Assembly: GCA_964424545.1 (NCBI GenBank)
Contig: CAYRJN010000178.1
Span: 1-7,758 of the forward strand
Length of the DNA: 7,758 nt
DNA from: JAUVIB01 sp964424545
GTDB taxonomy: Bacteria > Calditrichota > Calditrichia > Calditrichales > Calditrichaceae
Reading direction: 5' to 3'
The notes under the pieces are model-generated. The model searched no databases. It was given only the letters and a program-made list of their open reading frames with translations, and had not been told where the DNA came from. Below are positions 1-5,550 of this stretch, piece by piece; positions within the stretch are counted from its first letter, which is position 1; every line of letters begins with the position of its first letter. A program made the translations under genes and the position numbers.

Positions 1-566
1 GGCGAGCTCATATCTATTTTAGCCCGCAATACAAACTCGCCCTCTTTAAATTCTCCTTTGCGCATACGTTCAAATAAATCAAGGTTCTCTTCAACGCTGC
101 GATTACGGTAGGGGCTTTCTTTTCCCGCCTCTTTTAAGGTGCCGCGATAAGCGCGTATTTCGTCTGCGTTGAGGCTGTCGACATAGGCCAGCCCTTTTTT
201 AATCAGTTTAACGGCATACTTATAAAGTTGTTCAAAATAGTCCGAAGCGTAGAAAAGATTTTTGCCCCAATCGAAACCTAACCAGCGAACGTCTTCAATA
301 ATGGAATTGATATATTCATCTTCTTCTTTAATTGGATTGGTATCGTCGAAACGCAAATGACACACACCACCCTCGTAATCGCGGGCTAAACCGAAATTAA
401 GACAGATTGATTTTGCGTGCCCGATATGTAAATATCCATTGGGTTCCGGTGGAAAGCGCGTAACGACGCGGCCTTCGTATTTTCCGCTTTTTAAATCGTC
501 GTCTATTATGTTGCGAATAAAATTGGACGGTTTCGTTTTAGTCGTTTTTTCTTCAGAATGTTCCAT
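1..566 (-). CDS. glnS: Glutaminyl-tRNA synthetase, N-terminal third (3' end outside the window)
   Basis: Cytoplasmic class I aminoacyl-tRNA synthetase that charges tRNA-Gln with glutamine using ATP. The 188 visible codons hold the start of the Rossmann catalytic domain: residues 37-50 read RFPPEPNGYLHIGH, containing the class I HIGH signature at 47-50, followed by LRFDDTNP at 71-78 and SPYRNRSVEENL further on. All of these closely match what I recall of E. coli GlnRS, and the PPEPNG form of the motif separates GlnRS from bacterial GluRS. The bacterial enzyme is usually about 550 residues, so roughly two thirds (KMSKS loop and anticodon-binding beta barrels) lie beyond the left edge. The ATG at 564-566 is preceded only by a weak GGGG ribosome site. 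The short gap to the upstream terminator leaves little room for a separate promoter. Identification is firm. Confidence 0.97.
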   Translation of the reverse strand, partial: MEHSEEKTTKTKPSNFIRNIIDDDLKSGKYEGRVVTRFPPEPNGYLHIGHAKSICLNFGLARDYEGGVCHLRFDDTNPIKEEDEYINSIIEDVRWLGFDWGKNLFYASDYFEQLYKYAVKLIKKGLAYVDSLNADEIRAYRGTLKEAGKESPYRNRSVEENLDLFERMRKGEFKEGEFVLRAKIDMSS

Positions 567-590
567 ATTGTAACCCCGATAAAGTTTAAA

Positions 591-621
591 TAAAAAATCC
601 TACCAACAAATATCGGTAGGA
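591..621 (-). terminator. Intrinsic terminator after tRNA-Leu, ahead of glnS
   Basis: Read on the minus strand, a perfect 7-bp stem (TCCTACC with GGTAGGA; arms 615-621 and 598-604) closes a 10-base loop and is followed at once by six T. It sits 12 bases past the tRNA-Leu 3' end, so it most simply ends the tRNA transcript. It also lies only 25 bases before the glnS ATG, so any read-through would make it a leader hairpin of glnS. Confidence 0.75.
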
Positions 622-632
622 CTTAAATTGAG

Positions 633-716
633 TGCGAAAGGGGGGAGTTGAACCCCCACGTCCTTGCGGACACTAGACCCTGAACCTAGCGCGTCTACCA
701 GTTCCACCACTTTCGC
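633..716 (-). tRNA. tRNA-Leu (anticodon CAG)
   Basis: An 84-base class II tRNA reading CUG codons. The acceptor stem pairs GCGAAAG with CTTTCGC, with discriminator A at 633. The anticodon stem-loop is CTAGG-TTCAGGG-TCTAG, placing anticodon CAG at complement 680-682. The long variable arm typical of leucine tRNA is GTCC-GCAA-GGAC, and the T arm is GGGGG-TTCAACT-CCCCC. The two bases after the discriminator are CT, so the 3' CCA is not encoded and must be added enzymatically. The gene has its own promoter just upstream and an intrinsic terminator just downstream. Confidence 0.97.
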
Positions 717-725
717 ATAGCGAGA

Positions 726-754
726 AATTTACAAAACCGCTGGACGTAAATCAA
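726..754 (-). promoter_or_regulatory. Sigma70-type promoter for tRNA-Leu
   Basis: On the minus strand, TTGATT (749-754) and TAAATT (726-731) are separated by exactly 17 bases. Initiation 6-7 bases beyond the -10 box would fall around 719-720, only a few bases before the mature tRNA 5' end at 716, as expected for a tRNA promoter. The same TAAATT -10 hexamer occurs in the promoter at 5492-5520. Confidence 0.55.
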
Positions 755-890
755 AATATTATTTTTAAAAGGGAACTTTATAAATGGAGTGAGAAAAGAG
801 TATTATTATAAAGTTAAGTTTTAATTTTTTTATAAAACCGCTTCTTACGCATGTTTAATGGTGAATTATTTTTTTTATCGACAAGGAATA

Positions 891-936
891 CCTCCTACCA
901 ACTTAGGCGGACAAGCCACGTTGGAGTAGGGCGGGG
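891..936. repeat. GC-rich imperfect inverted repeat, possibly a dispersed intergenic element
   Basis: The left arm CCTCCTACCAAC (891-902) pairs with the right arm GTTGGAGTAGGGCGG (920-934) if a 2-base bulge is allowed. The spacer between them reads TTAGGCGGACAAGCCAC. The patch is strikingly GC-rich between runs of A and T, it codes for nothing, and no T tract follows the stem on either strand, so it is not an intrinsic terminator. It resembles the short palindromic repeats scattered through intergenic regions of some genomes, but only one copy is visible here. Confidence 0.35.
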
Positions 937-1083
937 CGCGTCACAGTTGCACTCATTTAATTGAAATTGTGTCCAATACGTTGAAAGAAATATTAAAATT
1001 CCTAACTTAAAAGTATTTACGGTGTCTTTTTAATCTACTCAAAATGCGAAAGAACCGAAAATAATAGATCGGTTTTAAAAAAG

Positions 1084-1113
1084 TTATCTATTTTTTGAAA
1101 AAAATGGTATATT
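1084..1113 (+). promoter_or_regulatory. Candidate extended -10 promoter for the 1176 gene
   Basis: TATATT at 1108-1113 is preceded by TGG (1105-1107), giving an extended -10 element (TGn). A weak -35 match, TTATCT (1084-1089), lies 18 bases upstream. Transcription would begin near 1120, leaving a leader of about 56 bases that contains the AAGGAG ribosome site (from 1160). Poor -35 boxes are common where an extended -10 is present. AT-rich surroundings make chance matches likely. Confidence 0.35.
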
Positions 1114-1175
1114 AAACCGTTAGGATTATATGCGAGGGGATTATTTCGTCGTATGATTAAAGGAGAACGCTAATT

Positions 1176-1547
1176 ATGTTTTATCGCTTATTCCCAATCA
1201 TTTTCTCAACAATTTTATTCTCTGCGCACTTGCTGCGTTTTTACGGCTATGTTTATCCGGTTGCGTTGCTCGCTTTATTGTTAACTTTATTGGTTAAAAA
1301 AAAATGGGTGATACGGCTTTGGCAGTTTTTATTATTGATCGCCGGCATTATTTGGATAAAAATTACGATAAGTTTGATACTATTACGTATCGATCAACAT
1401 AAACCGTGGCTACGACTGCTGATTATCATGGGAGCCGTAATTTTATTTAACTTTTTCGCTTTACTTTCCACACGGAGTAAAAAAATCCTCGCTTACTATG
1501 GAGGAATTAACCCTCCTTTGAGCAATGAAAAAACCCGGAAAAAGTAA
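1176..1547 (+). CDS. Small four-helix inner-membrane protein of unknown function
   Basis: A 123-residue, very hydrophobic protein with four likely membrane segments at about residues 5-20, 24-40, 48-68 and 79-98, and a short basic cytoplasmic-type tail (NEKTRKK). Possible landmarks are SAHLLRFYG (16-24) and LLRIDQHKPWLRLL (69-82), where polar and charged residues interrupt the hydrophobic stretches. The layout reminds me of uncharacterised proteins of about 120 residues in other bacteria, but I cannot name a family or function. The start is well supported by AAGGAG 10 bases upstream of the ATG. The gene stands alone: divergent from tRNA-Leu and convergent with the lipoprotein gene. Its last codons form the left arm of the shared terminator. 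Confidence 0.8.
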   Translation: MFYRLFPIIFSTILFSAHLLRFYGYVYPVALLALLLTLLVKKKWVIRLWQFLLLIAGIIWIKITISLILLRIDQHKPWLRLLIIMGAVILFNFFALLSTRSKKILAYYGGINPPLSNEKTRKK

Positions 1548-1578
1548 GCATTTTATCTTTTTCCGGGTATATTTTTTT
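1533..1578 (+). terminator. Strong bidirectional intrinsic terminator overlapping the end of the 1176 gene
   Basis: A perfect 12-bp stem, ACCCGGAAAAAG (1533-1544) with CTTTTTCCGGGT (1557-1568), closes a 12-base loop that begins with the TAA stop codon. Seven T (1572-1578) follow on the plus strand. On the minus strand the stem is followed by a T run (complement of 1528-1532), so it can also end the convergent lipoprotein transcript, whose stop codon lies about 20 bases away. The left arm encodes the C-terminal residues T-R-K-K. Confidence 0.88.
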
Positions 1579-1589
1579 AACAATATGCG

Positions 1590-2588
1590 CTAAGGCGTTA
1601 TATACTTCCATTTTATGGTGAATACGCCGGAGTTGCCTTTATCATCGTAATAGCTGGTAATTTCAAAAGCAACATATTTATCCTCTTTGGTATGTACGAA
1701 ATAGACAAAATCATTGGGAATAACATGGTGCGCATCGTCGGTATCGTACCAGCCTGCGGTGGTGATGGATGGCAAATGGTCGCTCGAAAAGCCGCTGTCG
1801 TCAACCGTGTCGATATCAAGAATATTTTTATTCTCTATCCTTTTGGCCATGGCATTAGGCCCGAGCCAAAGAGCGCTTCCCTCAAACATCAAGTCCCAGC
1901 TTCCGTATCCGTAATCCAAAAAATTTCCGGTAAAAGAAAAATATCGTTTTTGTTCATAAGCGTTGCCGCTATGTAAGGAATCCAATACCGTTGCGCTGAA
2001 ATCAGAGGAACCGTTGTCGTTATATTTATAATCATAATAAATATTGCTGATTTGAAAATTGGCGAAGTCAAAATCAAATCGTTTAATTTGAAGCAGAGCG
2101 TAATTACCGGCGCAAGTTCTGATAACGTATACATCCGGTTTAACGCTGAAGTCGTTTCGCGGGTCAAACCAGTTTTTGCCGATAAAGGCCTCGCGCGTCG
2201 TGTCGTCTTCTAAAAAGTTCTCTATCGGCGGCAGTTCTTTTACTTCGTCAAGCGAAGCGGCGATCGTCTTTGTTAGTTTAATTCCAGGCCCTCCGATTAT
2301 AGCCGGATCAGCGTTAACCGCAAAATAGATACAGCTGTTTGTTTGCACCTCTACCGTTCGACTACTTAAGGTTAATGTAATATCCCAACTTTGCGGTTTT
2401 TCCGATGCGGCGCTGTCTTCCGAGAAGCTATAATATTGTGCGCCTTCCGTTTTTATATTTTTTGATATGTAAGTTTTAACTTCGGAAGCGTTGTTATCAT
2501 CCGGATTTGTGGCGCTATCGCTACAAGATGTAATGAATATGGAACTCGTAATGAAAAGAATTGCGAATAGTAATTTGAGTCGTAACAT
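1590..2588 (-). CDS. Outer-membrane lipoprotein with two HmuY-like units
   Basis: A 332-residue secreted lipoprotein. Residues 1-21 form a lipoprotein signal peptide with lipobox ITSC, giving lipidated Cys22, followed by an Asp/Asn/Ser-rich linker. Two similar units follow. The first has YYSFSED (52-58), SWDITL (67-72), VYVIRTCAGNYALLQI (153-168) and a closing YYDYKY (184-189). The second has YFSFTGN (216-222), SWDLMF (230-235), VYFVHTKEDKYVAFEI (295-310) and a closing IKWKYI (325-330). This pattern (YxSF, SWDl, VYvv.T..gkYa.lqI, then a closing strand) is that of the HmuY family, whose P. gingivalis founder binds haem at the cell surface for a TonB receptor. Possible ligand residues such as H287, H288 and H299 are present, but binding cannot be inferred. 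GGAG lies 7 bases before the ATG. The gene follows the receptor by 55 bases and is last in the operon. Confidence 0.85.
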   Translation of the reverse strand: MLRLKLLFAILFITSSIFITSCSDSATNPDDNNASEVKTYISKNIKTEGAQYYSFSEDSAASEKPQSWDITLTLSSRTVEVQTNSCIYFAVNADPAIIGGPGIKLTKTIAASLDEVKELPPIENFLEDDTTREAFIGKNWFDPRNDFSVKPDVYVIRTCAGNYALLQIKRFDFDFANFQISNIYYDYKYNDNGSSDFSATVLDSLHSGNAYEQKRYFSFTGNFLDYGYGSWDLMFEGSALWLGPNAMAKRIENKNILDIDTVDDSGFSSDHLPSITTAGWYDTDDAHHVIPNDFVYFVHTKEDKYVAFEITSYYDDKGNSGVFTIKWKYITP

Positions 2589-2643
2589 TATATTTCTCCA
2601 TAATATTTGATGGTAAAAAAGTATATTTGTTAATTTTGTTTCT

Positions 2644-4764
2644 TTAATAATTATATCTCAAGGCTACGTAAAACTCCCTGCCGGGTAAAGGCCCCCAAAG
2701 ATTGTTTACGTAATTCAATAAATTCCTGCCTCCCGCGCTAATTTGAAAATGTTTAAAAAGAGATTTACTGATATTCAAATTAAGAAGCGTATAATCCGAT
2801 ACATTGATTTTATCGCTTACCTCGCCGGTCTCTTCATTAATCAGCATGTCAATTTTAGTACCGAAATACAGAGCTCGAAAATTGATTTTCGTATTCCACG
2901 GAAGATTAAATAAAATACTTCCCTGAGCTTTATGATGCGCTTTACCGCTTAAAGGCTCTTTCGTTTCCTCGACCCAAGAGTTCATATAGTTATATCCCAG
3001 CGTCACTTCGAACCAATCCAGCGGAAAATATTTCATATCCCATTCGGCGCCCCAGCTTTTCACCCTTCCGAAATTATGATAGGTATAAACAAGTTCGCTT
3101 CCGTTTCCGGAAATACGGATATCGCTTATTAAATCCTTTACTTCATTATAATATAGGTTTGCGCGTACATGGTAGTTGTCCGTATTCCAGAATTCATAAT
3201 CCAGATTAATGGAATTGGAGCGTTCCGGTTGTAGCAAAGGATTGCCTTCGACGATTAGGTTTACATCGCTTACATAGAGCCGTAAATAGAGCTCTTTAAA
3301 CGAAGGCGCCCTAAAACCGTGTCCGTAAGAAAGGCGCAGACGGTTTGTATGTCCCGGCGTTGCCATTATGGAAAGTTTGGGTGAAAATTCTTTTCCGTAA
3401 ATGGAGTGATAATCAAATCTTGCACCCGCTTGAACAGTAAATATTGAAGCTGTTTTTATTTCATCGGAAATGAAAAGGCCGTTCAATAAGGAGCTTCTTT
3501 TTCCGCCTATAACGCGCTGAGAACGGATTGCGTCATACTCCAGAGAGTGGCCGAATTGAATGAGATGTCTGCCCCATTCTTTATCCGCGATGGTTAAAAA
3601 TTGGAAGAAATCGTCGCTTGTGGGATCGCTAGCCCGGACATAGCCGCTGCTGCGCACAATTTCAGCGTATTGGTGGTTATAGTGTTCGTAAGCCAGGTTG
3701 CTGCGCAAACTAAAAGGTAGTAAAGAATCCACGGAAGCCGATAGACGCGCGCTTTGACGATCATTGTTGATCTTTTCTCCGAAAACAGCGCTCAGATTTC
3801 TGCTTTGTTTCTCTTTAAAGTATGCTCCGTTTATGTTCAATTTTACGAAAGGAGAGAGATTTCCGTCTATTTGCAGTTCGGAATTATATTTATCGAACGC
3901 GCGCGAATCTTGCAGCGGTGTTGAAGGATCAATGTCATAGCCGCCGAAATGGCGAATGCCAAGGCTTAGTTTTGATGTCCATTCACCGAGCGGGAAAGAT
4001 AGGTTGGCATTGCTGTTTATTCGATTATACGAACCGTATTTGGCGTCAATATTAAATCGTATGGCATCCGCCGGCCTTTTCGTGATGATATTAATAACGC
4101 CGCCCATAGCTTGGCTGCCGTACAAAGCTGACGTGGGTCCCTTCAGTATTTCGATTCGTTCAATATCGGCTATGGAAAGTTGCGATATATCGAATTGTCC
4201 GTTCAACCGTCCTATCACCTTAATGCCGTTCACCAAGAAAAGGATGTGATTGCTGTCAAATCCTTGCATATTAACCGTACTGCCGAAGCGCTGATGCTGT
4301 TCTATGGTTACGCCGGTAACTTCATTAAGTAAATCGGCTGCGTTACTGCCGCCGTTCTCGCTTATCGCCTCGCCTTTAACAACTTGCGTCGTGACAGGTG
4401 AATCTTTCAGAAACCGTTCGCTACGCGTTCCGGTTACAACAATTTGATCCATCGACAAGAGCGATTCTTTTAATTTAATTGTAAAGCGCCTTTTATTTAA
4501 CGGGAAATAAATCGTAGTAATATTGTCATAATAACCGATATAGGTTGTAATAAATTTGTAGGCGCCTTTTAAATTGTCGCTAACCGTAAAGGAAAAATAG
4601 CCGTCGCTGTCTGTAGAAGCGCCATATTGCGTGTTTTTAATGAAAACATTGGCGCCGGCAAGAGCCTTGCCTGTTTTTTCATCGATTACTCGTCCGGCGA
4701 TGATTGCGGCATAGTTCATGACGGAAAATAAAGCGATGGACAACAAAACGAGAATATATTTCAT
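2644..4764 (-). CDS. TonB-dependent outer-membrane receptor (haem/siderophore/metal class)
   Basis: A 706-residue ligand-gated beta-barrel that imports a scarce substrate using TonB-ExbBD energy. Residues 1-20 are a signal peptide (cut likely after YAA). A carboxypeptidase-regulatory-like domain covers about 22-100 (AGRVIDEKTGKALAGANV; STDSDGYFSF). A TonB-box-like DQIVVTG (106-112) leads into the plug (about 113-230), with FLVNGIKV and IERIEILKGPTSALYGSQAMGGVINIITKRP-type signatures. The barrel follows, with FRAPSFKELY (484-493), NPLLQPE (508-514) and a terminal aromatic in the sequence RYNY. FRAP/NPxL boxes are typical of haem receptors such as HmuR but also occur in BtuB-like and siderophore receptors. 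The usual histidine between the boxes is absent here. The start is fixed by an in-frame TAA at 4786-4788. The ribosome site AGAGGAG is unusually close, 2 bases from the ATG. It is the middle gene of the operon, before the HmuY-like lipoprotein. Confidence 0.93.
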   Translation of the reverse strand: MKYILVLLSIALFSVMNYAAIIAGRVIDEKTGKALAGANVFIKNTQYGASTDSDGYFSFTVSDNLKGAYKFITTYIGYYDNITTIYFPLNKRRFTIKLKESLLSMDQIVVTGTRSERFLKDSPVTTQVVKGEAISENGGSNAADLLNEVTGVTIEQHQRFGSTVNMQGFDSNHILFLVNGIKVIGRLNGQFDISQLSIADIERIEILKGPTSALYGSQAMGGVINIITKRPADAIRFNIDAKYGSYNRINSNANLSFPLGEWTSKLSLGIRHFGGYDIDPSTPLQDSRAFDKYNSELQIDGNLSPFVKLNINGAYFKEKQSRNLSAVFGEKINNDRQSARLSASVDSLLPFSLRSNLAYEHYNHQYAEIVRSSGYVRASDPTSDDFFQFLTIADKEWGRHLIQFGHSLEYDAIRSQRVIGGKRSSLLNGLFISDEIKTASIFTVQAGARFDYHSIYGKEFSPKLSIMATPGHTNRLRLSYGHGFRAPSFKELYLRLYVSDVNLIVEGNPLLQPERSNSINLDYEFWNTDNYHVRANLYYNEVKDLISDIRISGNGSELVYTYHNFGRVKSWGAEWDMKYFPLDWFEVTLGYNYMNSWVEETKEPLSGKAHHKAQGSILFNLPWNTKINFRALYFGTKIDMLINEETGEVSDKINVSDYTLLNLNISKSLFKHFQISAGGRNLLNYVNNLWGPLPGREFYVALRYNY

Positions 4765-5025
4765 TACTCCTCTGAAAGTAATATATTATTCCGCAGCAGT
4801 AACTAAACGCGGAAGACAGGTAGTAAAAATTAAAAGATTGCTTTTAATTTCCCGTTATGTAAGAAATCAAGTAAAAATGGGAAAAATATATCCGACAAAT
4901 CAAATTCTGAAAGCGCGATGAAAAAAGGTTAAATTAAATTGTTAAAACAATACGCTATTAACAAATGTACACCCCTATTGTCTCCGAACTATAGGAGATT
5001 AAAAGCAGTCTCTGTTTATTAATGT
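4765..5025 (-). promoter_or_regulatory. 261-base leader between the 141-aa gene and the receptor gene
   Basis: Long for an intra-operon gap, and without a credible gene. In minus-strand order it contains: a short stem-loop TCTCC/GGAGA (4981-4998) with no T tract; an inverted repeat TTGTTAA / TTAACAA (4939-4945, 4958-4964) overlapping a tighter dyad ATTGTT-AA-AACAAT (4938-4951); a weak promoter-like pair CTTTCA (4908-4913) and TATATT (4885-4890), 17 bases apart; and the AT-rich hairpin at 4827-4850. Together these suggest that receptor expression may be adjusted separately from the first gene, but each element is individually weak. Confidence 0.35.
4827..4850 (-). promoter_or_regulatory. 10-bp AT-rich hairpin in the receptor leader
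   Basis: A perfect 10-bp inverted repeat, AAATTAAAAG (4827-4836) with CTTTTAATTT (4841-4850), and a 4-base loop. Read on the minus strand the stem runs into further T residues (UUUUU-AC in RNA), giving terminator-like geometry about 65 bases before the receptor ATG. With a single G-C pair it would be a weak terminator. It could instead be an attenuator, an mRNA processing site or a protein-binding dyad. Confidence 0.35.
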
Positions 5026-5451
5026 TTATGCGAAAAAATAGGGAGGAGCGCGTAGGAAAATAGCGCCTGCACAAAACAGGCGGTGGTAGGTTAGATTAAA
5101 TTTTTTAAAAAATCCTAAAGCTTCTTCTATTGTTTTTCTATTTATGGAGCCTTTGGGGCTGAATAATTGTACGGAAGAAATCACCGCAAGTAAAAAGTAG
5201 ATTTGAGCAAGATCGCCGGGTTTATCGCTGTGGTCATGTTTGAATTTATATGCATGGGATGATTGAAAGCCGATGTCCGTTTGTCGGGCATTTCTTTTTG
5301 ACGATTCGATCTTTACAAAACCGTTTTGCTGAGCGACGTATTTATACAATGTGGTCTGCAAAAATGAAGTGTTTGCAAGGATATAAAGGGCAAGCAGAAT
5401 ATTTGTGCTTATATATATGTATTTTAAAATGTTAGAGGCGCTTTTTTTCAA
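5026..5451 (-). CDS. Small membrane-anchored protein with His-containing loop and LRAPP tail, function unknown
   Basis: 141 residues, first gene of the receptor operon. Residues 10-29 form an N-terminal membrane segment or signal anchor. A polar middle carries HAYKFKHDHSD (66-76, three His). A second hydrophobic stretch (81-98) is followed by a linker and TYHRLFCAGAIFLRAPPYFFA at the C-terminus. I do not recognise the family. The layout (hydrophobic N-terminus, His/Asp-rich loop, second hydrophobic stretch, final RAPP) recalls small exported proteins such as DUF2946 that precede metal-linked TonB receptors in other bacteria; this is an analogy, not a match I can verify. The start codon is TTG: an in-frame TAA lies at 5461-5463, the frame contains no ATG at all, and AAGG lies 7 bases before the TTG. 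A strong promoter about 40 bases upstream supports expression. Confidence 0.62.
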   Translation of the reverse strand: MKKSASNILKYIYISTNILLALYILANTSFLQTTLYKYVAQQNGFVKIESSKRNARQTDIGFQSSHAYKFKHDHSDKPGDLAQIYFLLAVISSVQLFSPKGSINRKTIEEALGFFKKFNLTYHRLFCAGAIFLRAPPYFFA

Positions 5452-5491
5452 AACAAAACCTTAAATTATCTATTTCACAAATACTTATTCC

Positions 5492-5520
5492 AATTTACAG
5501 GTTGTTCTTGTTAATGTCAA
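5492..5520 (-). promoter_or_regulatory. Sigma70-type promoter of the receptor operon
   Basis: Minus-strand TTGACA (5515-5520), a perfect -35 consensus, lies exactly 17 bases before TAAATT (5492-5497). Initiation near 5485 would give a leader of about 34 bases up to the TTG start at 5451, with AAGG placed to serve as the ribosome site. This is the best promoter in the window. The 14-base dyad TTCCG-GATA-CGGAA (5537-5550) is centred about 59 bases upstream of the predicted start, an activator-like position. Confidence 0.65.
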
Positions 5521-5536
5521 ATGGAAGTTTTTGGGG

Positions 5537-5550
5537 TTCCGGATACGGAA
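5537..5550. promoter_or_regulatory. Dyad upstream of the operon promoter, possible activator site
   Basis: TTCCG (5537-5541) and CGGAA (5546-5550) form a perfect 5-bp inverted repeat around GATA. It is GC-rich compared with its surroundings, lies 16 bases upstream of the -35 box and has no T tract, so it is a more plausible protein-binding site than a terminator. The response regulator encoded immediately upstream is an obvious but unproven candidate to bind it. Confidence 0.3.

Larger units (their letters stand above)
717..1175. other. 459-base intergenic region between divergent tRNA-Leu and a membrane-protein gene
   Basis: No convincing open frame is present on either strand. Besides the tRNA promoter, the GC-rich inverted repeat at 891-936 and the extended -10 promoter near 1108 (listed separately), it holds a stem-loop AACCGA / TCGGTT (1053-1058 with 1069-1074, 10-base loop). 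That stem extends to 8 bp with one G-U pair and lies about 100 bases before the 1176 start codon. It lacks a good T tract, so I do not call it a terminator. The rest is AT-rich with homopolymer runs and shows nothing further I can support. Confidence 0.6.

Noticed and set aside
567..632. T-box or other riboswitch ahead of glnS
   Set aside because: The space is about 65 bases and fully explained by a tRNA terminator; no T-box sequence or specifier structure is present.
633..1175. Integration site of a mobile element at the tRNA-Leu gene
   Set aside because: No integrase, no duplicated tRNA 3' end and no transposase remnants are visible nearby.
1278..1284. TTGTTAA heptamer as a dedicated regulon operator
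   Set aside because: It also occurs inside a coding sequence (1278-1284) and at 1577-1583 and 2627-2633, so single copies carry little weight in AT-rich DNA.
1613..2167. Several open frames of 66-94 codons on both strands inside the lipoprotein gene
   Set aside because: They overlap a gene with a clear signal peptide and repeated domains, have no ribosome sites and no recognisable motifs; they are shadows of the real frame.
3822..4921. Plus-strand open frames antisense to the receptor gene and its start region
   Set aside because: The receptor reading frame is unmistakable, and the antisense products show no domain or plausible start.
4981..4998. TCTCC/GGAGA stem-loop after the 141-aa gene as a terminator
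   Set aside because: Only 5 bp, and no T tract follows on the minus strand.
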